NCBI RefSeq assembly: GCF_015057245.1
Contig: NZ_SVET01000003.1
Location: forward strand, 62,001 to 126,000
DNA from: Pseudobutyrivibrio ruminis
GTDB lineage: Bacteria > Bacillota > Clostridia > Lachnospirales > Lachnospiraceae
Direction: 5' to 3'
Length of the DNA: 64,000 nucleotides
The translations under genes and the position numbers were made by a program. Numbering within the stretch: position 1 is the stretch's first letter; every line of letters starts with the position of its first letter. Of the stretch, positions 8,366-15,456 are shown in pieces. The notes beneath the pieces were generated by a model. The model was not told the origin of the DNA. It searched no databases and saw only the letters and a list, made by a program, of their open reading frames with translations.

Positions 8366-10138
8366 CTATAGTGAGAATTCTAAACGCTCAAGTCGTTGTA
8401 GCTTCTTCTTTCCTTCCACCAAGCTCTTTAAATCTGCACCGTTTTTCTGTGCAAGCTCCAGTGAATGTTTTTTTATTCTAAGCAAAGTTTCTTTTAATGC
8501 TTTGCTAAGATCCGTATTGTCTGTAAGTTCTCCAACAGTTGTATTGAAGAGAGCGGCAACTACTCGCCTGTCCTCGTCCTCCATAAACAAATCAACTATT
8601 CGAGCGGTATCAACAGCATTGCCGTCGGCAAGATATTTGAATACCTCTGTTGCTACCTGTTTGTAAACACCTTCTTCGAAATCGTCAGGTGTTACATACT
8701 CCTGTATCTTTCCATAGATGCTTGTATCTTCTACAAGCCAGGTAAGAAGTAAACGCTGTGACATTTTCATGCCATCATCCTTTGGCTTTGGAGTACTTCG
8801 GCGCTCGGAATCTCTGTTTTGTGTCTGGTTCTTTGCTGTAATTCCAGATTGTCCAAGCTCGATAATATATTTGCCAAGAGCTTCACGAGGTATGTTGAAA
8901 CGAGCCGCCACTGATTCAGTGTAGTTCTCTCTTTCAAGCTGAGTCGGAAACTCTGTAACAATCATTCTTGCAACTTCTTTTTGGAAGTCGGACTTTTTCT
9001 CAGGATCGGTCAAATCGTAATTCTTTTCAAGCATTCTCACCTGATACATAAAGCTATTTTCCGCATTCTGAATACGTTTTTCGTATTCCTCTGCTCCTAA
9101 GGCTTTAATGAATTCATCAGGATCCTTGTATGGTGACATATTGATGACCCTACATGAAATACCTGCATTTTTGAGAATTGGGATTGCTCGAAGTGCAGCC
9201 TTTTGACCTGCCCCATCTGAATCATAGCTGAGATAAACGTCTTTGACATATCGCTTCAGCATGCCGGCATGGCCTTCTGTAAGGGCCGTACCAAGTGAGG
9301 CAACTGCATTATCGAATCCTGCCTGATGCAAAGATATAACATCCATATAGCCTTCGCACAAAATAAACTGCTGACGTCTTGTCTTTCTGGCAAAGTATAA
9401 GCCAAACAAGGTCTTAGACTTATTGAATATCTCTGTCTCAGGAGAGTTAAGATATTTTGGCTCGCCGTCTCCCATAACTCGTCCACCAAAAGCAACAACC
9501 TTGCCATTGGCATCGAAAATAGGAAACATGGCACGATTCCAAAATTTATCGTGACCACCGCGTTTTTCATCGATGGTTATAAGACCACAATCCTTTAAAA
9601 TCTCATCCTCATATCCCTTACCTCTAAGGTATTTATAAAGGGAATCTGAATATTTGCTGGTGCACCCCAAACCGAATTTGTGAAGTGTATCAGCTGTAAG
9701 CTCTCTCTTGGTGAAGTAGGCCATTGCCTGCTCCCCTTCTTTAGAACGAAGCATCTTATAGTAATAGCCTGCAGCTTCTTTATTTATTTCAAATAAACGG
9801 CTGCGTCTGTCGGCCCTTTGTCTCTCCTGGTATGTCATTTCCCTCTGAGGAAGGGTAACACCACATTTAGGAGCAAGTTCTTCGATAGCTTCTTTGAAAG
9901 TCATGTTTTCATAGTTCATAAGGAAGCTGAAAACATTTCCTCCGGCTCCACATCCAAAGCAATAATACATCTGCTTTTGTGGGCTTACCGAGAATGAGCC
10001 TGTTTTTTCATTATGAAAGGGACAAAGTCCAAAATACTGGCTGCCCTTTTTTTGAAGGTTAACATATTGAGAAATAACATCGACTATGTCAGTTCTGGTT
10101 CTGACTTCCTCGACGATTTCATCTGAATAATAAGGCAT
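8366..10138 (-). CDS. dnaG: DNA primase
   Basis: Makes RNA primers at the replication fork. The 590-residue product has an N-terminal CHC2 zinc ribbon (CPFHNEKTGSFSVSP, later YYCFGCGAGGN), a TOPRIM core (LCEGYMDVISL near 260, YLSYDSDGAG near 305) and a C-terminal helicase-binding region. AGGGAG precedes the ATG at 10138. It lies between dgt and rpoD, all on the minus strand with short gaps, so the three are likely one operon. Confidence 0.97.
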   Translation of the reverse strand: MPYYSDEIVEEVRTRTDIVDVISQYVNLQKKGSQYFGLCPFHNEKTGSFSVSPQKQMYYCFGCGAGGNVFSFLMNYENMTFKEAIEELAPKCGVTLPQREMTYQERQRADRRSRLFEINKEAAGYYYKMLRSKEGEQAMAYFTKRELTADTLHKFGLGCTSKYSDSLYKYLRGKGYEDEILKDCGLITIDEKRGGHDKFWNRAMFPIFDANGKVVAFGGRVMGDGEPKYLNSPETEIFNKSKTLFGLYFARKTRRQQFILCEGYMDVISLHQAGFDNAVASLGTALTEGHAGMLKRYVKDVYLSYDSDGAGQKAALRAIPILKNAGISCRVINMSPYKDPDEFIKALGAEEYEKRIQNAENSFMYQVRMLEKNYDLTDPEKKSDFQKEVARMIVTEFPTQLERENYTESVAARFNIPREALGKYIIELGQSGITAKNQTQNRDSERRSTPKPKDDGMKMSQRLLLTWLVEDTSIYGKIQEYVTPDDFEEGVYKQVATEVFKYLADGNAVDTARIVDLFMEDEDRRVVAALFNTTVGELTDNTDLSKALKETLLRIKKHSLELAQKNGADLKSLVEGKKKLQRLERLEFSL

Positions 10139-10160
10139 GTATTCTCCCTAAAATATAATA

Positions 10161-11177
10161 TTAGAATCCATCAACGACCCATGCTTTTGGCATGAAGTAT
10201 TCATTAAACTTTGTAATGCAATACTGATCGGTCATTCCGGAGATGTAATCGCAAATAATTCTTTCCTGGCTTTCGCCCTCATCCTCCATGGCGCGATAAC
10301 GAGTAGGCAATTCTTCGAAATGCTCTGTGTAATACGTATACAACTCACGAATCATTCGCTTTGCCTTAACCTCTTCTGTCTTTGCCACAGAATCCTTGTA
10401 AACATTTGCAAACATGAATTTGCGAAGCTCTGCCATAGCCTGCTCGATTTCAGGAGACATCTTTATAACAGGACTATCAGTGCTTTCTATAATAACGTCG
10501 TGAATAAGAGTATCCAATCTGACTGCTGAAGTCATACCAAGAGTCTTGCGAATCTCCATTGGAATACTTTCTTCTGTGAGGATGTGCGCACGAATGGCAT
10601 CATCTATATCGCTGTTTACATATGCAATCTTGTCTGAAAGGCGAACGATTTGGCCTTCTGGTGTAGCTGGATGTCCGCTGGTCTGATGATTGCGGATTCC
10701 GTCTCTGACTTCCCAAGTAAGGTTAAGTCCCTGACCGCCTTTTTCAAGCTTTTCAACAATGCGCACACTCTGCTCTGAGTGCACAAAACCAGTAGAACAC
10801 ATTTCATTTAGCTGAGCTTCGCCAGCATGTCCAAATGGTGTGTGTCCTAAATCATGCCCTAACGCAATAGCTTCTACCAAATCCTCATTGAGACGTAAAG
10901 CCTTTGCAATAGTTCTGGCATTCTGTGAAACTTCTAGAGTATGAGATAATCTTGTTCTGTAATGATCACCCTGAGGAGTAAGAAAGACCTGTGTCTTATT
11001 CTTCAAACGGCGAAATGCCTTACTGTGAAGAATTCTATCTCTATCCCTCTGAAACAGAGGTCTGATATCACACTGTGGCTCGTCTTTTTCTCGGCCACGT
11101 GAATTTTCATTGAGTGTGGCATAAGGGCTAAGAGTTTCCCTCTCCATCTGCTCAATCATCTCTCGAATTGTGCCCAT
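10161..11177 (-). CDS. dgt: Deoxyguanosinetriphosphate triphosphohydrolase-like protein
   Basis: HD-domain dNTP triphosphohydrolase, which splits dNTPs into nucleoside and triphosphate. The N-terminal block DIRPLFQRDRDRILHSKAFR and the HD-site residues RLSHTLEVSQ and ALGHDLGHTPFGH are present. A frame start exists at 11198, but the ATG at 11177 has GGGGG six bases upstream and gives the usual N-terminus MGTIREM. It heads the dgt-dnaG-rpoD run. Substrate preference among dNTPs cannot be read from sequence. Confidence 0.92.
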   Translation of the reverse strand: MGTIREMIEQMERETLSPYATLNENSRGREKDEPQCDIRPLFQRDRDRILHSKAFRRLKNKTQVFLTPQGDHYRTRLSHTLEVSQNARTIAKALRLNEDLVEAIALGHDLGHTPFGHAGEAQLNEMCSTGFVHSEQSVRIVEKLEKGGQGLNLTWEVRDGIRNHQTSGHPATPEGQIVRLSDKIAYVNSDIDDAIRAHILTEESIPMEIRKTLGMTSAVRLDTLIHDVIIESTDSPVIKMSPEIEQAMAELRKFMFANVYKDSVAKTEEVKAKRMIRELYTYYTEHFEELPTRYRAMEDEGESQERIICDYISGMTDQYCITKFNEYFMPKAWVVDGF

Positions 11178-11269
11178 TTTGTCCCCCTTTTTATGCATAA
11201 AACGACACCTCTAAAATACATATTACATACAAAAAAAGGATATCCTTTTTTAATTTTTACAAAATGGGA

Positions 11270-11653
11270 TTAAATCGTTATTTCTATCTGATTTCCTTCT
11301 ATAGCAATAATGCAGCTTTCATAATAGCCATCTCCAGTTGTTCTTGGTCCGCTTACAACCTCAAATCCATCAGCACTAAGGCTATGTGTCAGTTCATCTA
11401 CCCGTTCTTTGCTTCCCACAGAGAAGGCTATATGGATAAATCCTGTACGATTCAGGGCTTTCTCGTCATCGGCCATATCCGGTTTGTTCATTATTTCCAA
11501 TCTTGCCCCATCGTCGAAAGAAATGAAGTAAGAGCGGAAATCCGTTTTTACATTGTGATAGCCATCATTAGATTTTCCATCAAGATATTTAACAAAGAAA
11601 TCTCTGGCCTTCTCCATATCATTAACATACATTGCTACATGTTCAATCTTCAT
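11270..11653 (-). CDS. VOC (glyoxalase/bleomycin-resistance) family protein
   Basis: Small metal-dependent fold of about 127 residues. KIEHVAMYVNDMEKARDFF at the start and RLEIMNKPD, TGFIHIAFSVGS and GNQIEITI later are the beta-alpha-beta modules of the vicinal-oxygen-chelate family, with His4 and Glu side chains at the usual metal positions. The start at 11653 is preferred because GGAAGGGG lies upstream; the same frame continues upstream to 11791 into a remnant. The substrate is unknown. Confidence 0.82.
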   Translation of the reverse strand: MKIEHVAMYVNDMEKARDFFVKYLDGKSNDGYHNVKTDFRSYFISFDDGARLEIMNKPDMADDEKALNRTGFIHIAFSVGSKERVDELTHSLSADGFEVVSGPRTTGDGYYESCIIAIEGNQIEITI

Positions 11654-11791
11654 ACATTTACCCCTTCCAAGGACGATTGCCCTCTGTCCAACCCTTTTGC
11701 TTCCAATAATCCATATCCTCTGTATCGCTTTCCAATCTTCTTTCTTGACTCGTCTTAATAATAAACGCTTTGTCTTAATCATTTGTTGCAC
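11654..11791 (-). pseudogene. Gene remnants upstream of the VOC gene
   Basis: Two frames look coding here. The frame continuous with the VOC gene starts MIKTKRLLLRRVKKEDW, which resembles the N-terminus of a GNAT acetyltransferase but lasts only about 25 codons. A second frame gives a Trp-rich tail containing DMDYWKQKGWTEGNRPWKG and a stop that overlaps the VOC ribosome binding site; it resembles the C-terminus of some other protein. At least one of them is probably a truncated gene end. Confidence 0.4.
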
Positions 11792-11823
11792 CTATAAACT
11801 AGAATTAATTCCTTCTCAGTAAA

Positions 11824-12104
11824 TGCATCCCAAATAATAGAACATCAGCATAGGGATGCATAGCACTAAATACTTTTTCATCCCAAATACCAAAATCTTA
11901 CCTACGGGATGCATTACTTTGAGATTGCCTCAAAAACTATATATCCCAAAATCTCAAAAATCACCTATTGGATGCATCTCCGTATAATCTTCTCTAAAGC
12001 TATGCATCCTAAAATCAAAAAAAATACGCTTGAGTTGCATAGGTTAAATATAGCCTTCATTAACATTCGTCCTATATCTTTAAAATTCCTATCTAGGATG
12101 CATT
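11824..12104. repeat. Array of five degenerate ~60-bp palindromic units
   Basis: Alternating ATGCATCC(C/T)AAA-like and (G)GGATGCAT motifs recur with the left arms at about 11824, 11879, 11943, 12002 and 12066 and the right arms at about 11853, 11906, 11969, 12034 and 12096. Each unit can form a hairpin with CATCCC pairing GGGATG across roughly 20-25 bases. Arms are eroded in several units. This fills the 305-base gap upstream of the VOC gene; no gene was found there. The same GGATGCAT motif appears near the tRNA at 15174 and 15217. Confidence 0.6.
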
Positions 12105-12234
12105 TTTAGAAGTTCGAATGTTATTTGGAGTTTTCCAGCGTTCAACAGAATCTGCGTACTGGCAATATGCAAACATTTCAATAGCCGTTGCACTTCTTGG
12201 AAAGTCTACACGAAAGCCAGAATTGCCCGACTAA
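12097..12234 (+). pseudogene. C-terminal remnant of an unknown gene
   Basis: A 45-codon plus-strand frame without an early start reads as a natural protein tail (for example FGVFQRSTESAYWQYANISI and KSTRKPELPD) and ends in TAA at 12232-12234. It begins directly after an in-frame stop within the last palindromic unit. Its stop overlaps the stop of the convergent minus-strand gene. I do not recognise the family; it looks like a gene truncated at its 5' side by the repeat array. Confidence 0.35.
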
Positions 12235-12935
12235 CGTACCTCTGTCATATACCTGTTATAAAGATCTCCGTACTGTTTTTTTAACTGCAAATATAACTCT
12301 CGAATCTGGTCGTTCTTTGAACACAGAAGGTAGTCTTCGTCCTCCATGATCTTAATCCATGGTGCAGCAGTAGTATAATCCAATATCGGGTCATCCGTTC
12401 TCTTGGATAAATGTTCCAAAATGACCTGCATGACGCTAAGATAATTACCACCATCTTCTCTCGCTTCACACAGTTTATCTATTTCACTTTTAAACTTAAC
12501 CAAAGATTTGGCGATATATAATCCCGTTTTATCATCATCGCCAATATACGTGCCAAACGGAGTCGCCCATTTTGGTTCTGTAGAATCTCCAATTCGTAAA
12601 ATAGATTTCTTAAATAATCTAGTTAATCCATCAAAATATTTGTCTGTGGAATAAAACACATCGACAGAATCATGCAAAATATGTTGACATATCTTAGCGT
12701 TTGTCGAAATATCCGTAATATCAGTCTTTGATAACCAAAACGTGTAACCAATATCAGCTAATCCTTCTATAAAAACTTTGTCTTCTTCAAAATAAAAATC
12801 TATTCTTCGATTACGAAAATCCGCGTTGTGCCTAGTCGCAGCAGTTGGTTCAGAAAGTAGCATGTTTAGATTACCAATTTCCTGAGCAATTGGATTATTG
12901 TTCGTTTTCTGATTCTTAAATATAAAATGTTTCAT
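12231..12935 (-). CDS. Hypothetical protein
   Basis: 234-residue soluble-looking protein, family not recognised. It begins MKHFIFKNQKTNNNPIAQE and contains an acidic/aromatic middle (FYFEEDKVFIEGLADIGYTF) and ends RYMTEVR. The open frame extends further upstream, but that part overlaps the preceding gene; the ATG at 12935 has GGAG seven bases upstream and is chosen. It starts 37 bases after the preceding gene, so the pair is probably one unit. No signal peptide or membrane segment is seen. Confidence 0.7.
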   Translation of the reverse strand: MKHFIFKNQKTNNNPIAQEIGNLNMLLSEPTAATRHNADFRNRRIDFYFEEDKVFIEGLADIGYTFWLSKTDITDISTNAKICQHILHDSVDVFYSTDKYFDGLTRLFKKSILRIGDSTEPKWATPFGTYIGDDDKTGLYIAKSLVKFKSEIDKLCEAREDGGNYLSVMQVILEHLSKRTDDPILDYTTAAPWIKIMEDEDYLLCSKNDQIRELYLQLKKQYGDLYNRYMTEVR

Positions 12936-12972
12936 ATTTCGTCTCCGCTTTTTGATTTTCAGATTTCCCTTT

Positions 12973-13434
12973 TCATGGGTTTGATTGCATGTACTGCTGA
13001 CGACTCTTCTCATACGCCTCCCGTAACCCCTTGATATACGCGTGATAGGTTTCCGAGATAGGGAAAGAATCTGTCTTAGAGACGTAGTCAAAGCCTTGTA
13101 TATCCGGATTCGGAAACATCTGAAGATAGGTGAATTTAACTTGTCCGTCTTCGAAGTGCATCTCCGCATCCGAATATAGCTTTTGCATAAAATTGAAGTC
13201 TCTTTGGCCCAATCTATGTAGAATGTTCGCCAAGGTTTCATCCACGAGATAACCTATCTCCGTGTCCTTTTTATAGCGTTGTCCAAAAAAGGCTTCGTAC
13301 TCTACTTCTTCGATAGGGCAACTATGTCTGCCCCAAGCAGTATCCATATAATAAAATCGATTGTTAAACCCTTGGAACCCTATATCCTTATAGGGATTTA
13401 CATTCGGGATTGATATACTTTTTATATACAACAT
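12973..13434 (-). CDS. Hypothetical protein paired with the gene at 12231
   Basis: 153-residue protein of unknown family, beginning MLYIKSISIPNVNPYKDIGF, with conserved-looking aromatic segments (NNRFYYMDTAWGRHSC, KFTYLQMFPNPDIQGFDYV) and ending QQYMQSNP. The ribosome binding site is weak (AGAAAAAG). It lies directly upstream of another unrecognised gene, in an accessory patch with repeats and remnants, so transfer is possible. An effector/immunity or toxin/antitoxin pair is conceivable, but nothing in the sequence shows it. Confidence 0.65.
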   Translation of the reverse strand: MLYIKSISIPNVNPYKDIGFQGFNNRFYYMDTAWGRHSCPIEEVEYEAFFGQRYKKDTEIGYLVDETLANILHRLGQRDFNFMQKLYSDAEMHFEDGQVKFTYLQMFPNPDIQGFDYVSKTDSFPISETYHAYIKGLREAYEKSRQQYMQSNP

Positions 13435-13503
13435 ATTTCTTTTTCTGACCCCCTAACCACGTCCCCATGGGACCATTTTGCAACCTACAAACTTGAATTG
13501 TCT

Positions 13504-14331
13504 TTATCTCTTCTCCATACAGAATATCAATATTGCTTGTTGTACTCTTAGCAAATCTTTTTTGAAATCATAGCCAACAAAATAATTAGAATCAATTACA
13601 TCATTAGAAACTTCTTCATTTCTATAAAATGGCGGACAAGGATTCAATAAAGCTCCTCTATTAGCCATCTTCATAATATCTTTTGTAATCTGAAAGTTGT
13701 TAAAATCATTTGCAAATTCGCCAGGTATTGAATCTGTACATATGATATCTTTTCCAACTACCGCATCCGCAAGATTATCTATATTTTCAACTCCAGACAT
13801 TTTATATTTTGCAGGGCAACTTTGTGTGATAGAAAATCCCATAGCTTCAGCAGCTTCTCTCCATGCCCTGCCTATGTTTCCATCTGCACCAACAAATAGA
13901 TATTCATCCTTAAGAAAATCATGTCTTCTTTTTGAAAGAGCATACAGATCAGCCATCATTTCACAGGGATGGTTATCATCAGTAAGAGCATTAATTACTG
14001 GAATATACATGAAACCTGCCATTTTCTCCATCAAATCAATATCTCTATATCTTGCAATTACTACATCAGCCCAGTTTTGAAGATATCCACATATATCCTT
14101 AATATTCTCTTTCTTTTCTAGAGTCGCTGGATCAAATAGTATAGATTGTCCTCCAAGAAGGTAGATACCTTTTTCAAAAGTAACTCTTGTCCGGATACTA
14201 GAATCAGGGAAAAACATAACGACGGTTTTCCCTGACAAATACCCTGAATACTTTTCTATTGAGTCAGCAATACTAAATATCTCTAATAATTCATCTTTGG
14301 TAAAATCTGTTAGTCTAATGAAAGATTTCAT
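13504..14331 (-). CDS. Aspartate/ornithine carbamoyltransferase-family protein
   Basis: Transcarbamylase-fold enzyme of 275 residues, shorter than the usual 300-330. The carbamoyl-phosphate loop is SSIRTRVTFE (canonical S-T-R-T-R), the second conserved block is HPCEMMADL (HPxQxLxD in ornithine carbamoyltransferases, so Gln is replaced by Glu), and NPCPPFYRNEE replaces the HCLP region. The changes suggest a paralogue acting on another amine acceptor rather than a housekeeping ArgF or PyrB. A GGGGG site precedes the ATG, and a 12-bp inverted repeat lies just upstream of it. Confidence 0.8.
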   Translation of the reverse strand: MKSFIRLTDFTKDELLEIFSIADSIEKYSGYLSGKTVVMFFPDSSIRTRVTFEKGIYLLGGQSILFDPATLEKKENIKDICGYLQNWADVVIARYRDIDLMEKMAGFMYIPVINALTDDNHPCEMMADLYALSKRRHDFLKDEYLFVGADGNIGRAWREAAEAMGFSITQSCPAKYKMSGVENIDNLADAVVGKDIICTDSIPGEFANDFNNFQITKDIMKMANRGALLNPCPPFYRNEEVSNDVIDSNYFVGYDFKKDLLRVQQAILIFCMEKR

Positions 14332-14340
14332 TCTGCCCCC

Positions 14341-14354
14341 ACAAATCCCGATTT
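14341..14354. promoter_or_regulatory. Inverted repeat upstream of the carbamoyltransferase gene
   Basis: The core AAATC-CC-GATTT (14343-14354) is preceded by AC and lies 12 bases before the carbamoyltransferase start, over the end of the GNAT gene. The same 14 bases recur at 14934-14947 upstream of the GNAT gene. Either a shared operator or a duplication scar. Confidence 0.45.
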
Positions 14355-14877
14355 ATAGTTTTCTTCCCATTTCTATTCTCATATCATGATTTTCCGGATC
14401 ATGATTAGAATAAGCATATCGATCAAATCCGATTATCTCAAATCCATGTTTCTTATAAAATGTAATCGCTTTAGAATTGTAACTTTGAGTCTCCAACACT
14501 ACCATTCTAGCTCTACTTTTTATTGCCTCATCAATAATTACATCTAAAAGCTTACCGCCAATACCTTTTTCCCTCGCATCTAAGTCGAAAACGCAGATGT
14601 TAGTAATGCGATATCGATTATTCCATTCTTCTAAAAAGCCCTCAACAAAACCAATGAGTTTTCCATTTGAATCAAAAGCTCCATATGCCACTGGATTATT
14701 CAGCCATTCCGATAACATATCATCTTCTAACTCTTTAACAAGAGGTTCTTTTACCTTTATCCATTTAATGTCAAAGCTGTCGCCTTCAGGCTCTATGGTC
14801 AAATACTCATTAGATAGTATCTTGGCTTTGTACTTCTTGCCCTTACAATCATTGTATTCTAGCTGCTTTATTATCAT
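14353..14877 (-). CDS. GNAT acetyltransferase, streptothricin-acetyltransferase-like
   Basis: 174-residue GNAT enzyme that transfers acetyl from acetyl-CoA to an amine. The acetyl-CoA loop is AREKGIGGKLLDVII (R/Q-x-x-G-x-G/A), and the later segment VLETQSYNSKAITFYKKHGF with the acidic SNHDPENHD tail resembles the Sat/streptothricin acetyltransferase group. Antibiotic resistance is a possibility only. It lies directly upstream of a carbamoyltransferase paralogue; both genes are preceded by the same inverted repeat, which suggests joint control. Confidence 0.78.
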   Translation of the reverse strand: MIIKQLEYNDCKGKKYKAKILSNEYLTIEPEGDSFDIKWIKVKEPLVKELEDDMLSEWLNNPVAYGAFDSNGKLIGFVEGFLEEWNNRYRITNICVFDLDAREKGIGGKLLDVIIDEAIKSRARMVVLETQSYNSKAITFYKKHGFEIIGFDRYAYSNHDPENHDMRIEMGRKL

Positions 14878-14933
14878 CGATTCGCCCCTAAATTTGAAGT
14901 TGTTGGGATTCTTTCTCTATAAAGGAGTCCTAC

Positions 14934-14949
14934 ACAAATCCCGATTTGT
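14934..14949. promoter_or_regulatory. Operator-like palindrome at the GNAT promoter
   Basis: ACAAATC-CC-GATTTGT has perfect 7-base arms. It lies just downstream of a minus-strand TATAAT box at 14957-14962, so a protein bound here would block early transcription of the GNAT gene. The 14-base core is repeated at 14341-14354. Confidence 0.5.
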
Positions 14950-15030
14950 TGTATTCATTATATAAAAGAATACAATATTATCCTCAAAATTCCAAACATG
15001 CCCCGTAATAATTTAAAAATTCTTTCGCAG

Positions 15031-15165
15031 CTTACGGAAGGCGGGGTGAGGTGGATAAAGAAAAAGATCCGGTGGATCTTTTTCCCACCGAACCGACCGA
15101 CGAAGCCCTTCAGGGCGAGGAGACCTTGAACCCCGGGTTCAAGGATCTCATCGGCCTGTTAATTA
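15031..15165. other. GC-rich segment with three adjacent hairpins
   Basis: This stretch is clearly richer in G+C than its surroundings. It holds AAAAAGATCC-GGT-GGATCTTTTT (about 15059-15081), GCCCT-TC-AGGGC, and CCTTGAAC-CCCGG-GTTCAAGG flanked by GAGA/TCTC. A plus-strand frame from the GTG at 15051 to the stop at 15225 (58 codons) reads protein-like (DPVDLFPTEPTDEALQGEE). It also carries CGGAAGGCGGGGTG (15035-15048), matching the tRNA-Leu 3' end. Structured RNA, repeat element or small gene: undecided. Confidence 0.4.
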
Positions 15166-15238
15166 AGAACAAGGATGCATTATACATTTTTCTATATAAC
15201 AAAAAAAGAACTAGGAATGCATCCTAGTTCTTAATTAA
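15159..15238. repeat. 23-bp inverted repeat beside tRNA-Leu
   Basis: Two inverted copies of TTAATTAAGAACNAGGATGCATT lie at 15159-15181 (plus) and 15216-15238 (minus), identical at 22 of 23 bases. The right copy forms part of the tRNA terminator. Both contain the GGATGCAT motif found in the array at 11824-12104. Confidence 0.6.
15201..15232 (-). terminator. Terminator of tRNA-Leu(AAG)
   Basis: On the minus strand AAGAACTAGGA-TGCAT-TCCTAGTTCTT forms a perfect 11-bp stem followed by seven T. It begins nine bases after the tRNA 3' end. Confidence 0.85.
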
Positions 15239-15240
15239 TA

Positions 15241-15325
15241 TGCGGAAGGCGGGACTTGAACCCGCACGCTCGCAATGAGCACAAGATCCTTAGTCTTGCT
15301 CGTCTGCCAGTTCCGACACTTCCGC
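15241..15325 (-). tRNA. tRNA-Leu (anticodon AAG), copy 1
   Basis: 85-nt class II tRNA. The acceptor stem GCGGAAG/CTTCCGC, TGGCAGACG D-arm, anticodon stem CAAGA/TCTTG around loop CTAAGGA (anticodon AAG), a long variable arm and GGGTTCAAGTCCC T-arm are all present. CCA is not encoded. It is identical to the plus-strand copy at 19689-19773, so the two form an inverted repeat around the genes between them. Confidence 0.96.
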
Positions 15326-15355
15326 GCATCAGTACTTGTTCCTGACGACTTGATT

Positions 15356-15384
15356 ATAATAGCATCGCATCCCTAAATAGTCAA
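15356..15384 (-). promoter_or_regulatory. Promoter of tRNA-Leu(AAG) copy 1
   Basis: TTGACT (15379-15384), 17-base spacer, TATTAT (15356-15361) on the minus strand, 31 bases upstream of the tRNA 5' end. Confidence 0.75.
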
Positions 15385-15456
15385 CGCTTTTTTGCAAATA
15401 AAAGTGTCTAACTTTAACGTGCTAAATCTGAATATTCTGCACATTTATTTTGTGTA

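Noticed and set aside
8163..8666. 167-codon Ser-rich plus-strand frame opposite rpoD and dnaG
   Set aside because: It is the mirror of the acidic run in RpoD and has no ribosome binding site or homologous motif.
11824..12104. CRISPR-like array
   Set aside because: The motifs alternate in orientation, spacing varies and neither repeats nor spacers are constant; no cas gene is near.
12936..13241. N-terminal extension of the hypothetical protein at 12231
   Set aside because: The extension overlaps the upstream gene in another frame, has unlikely composition (many Arg, Lys, Ser), and the inner ATG has a GGAG site.
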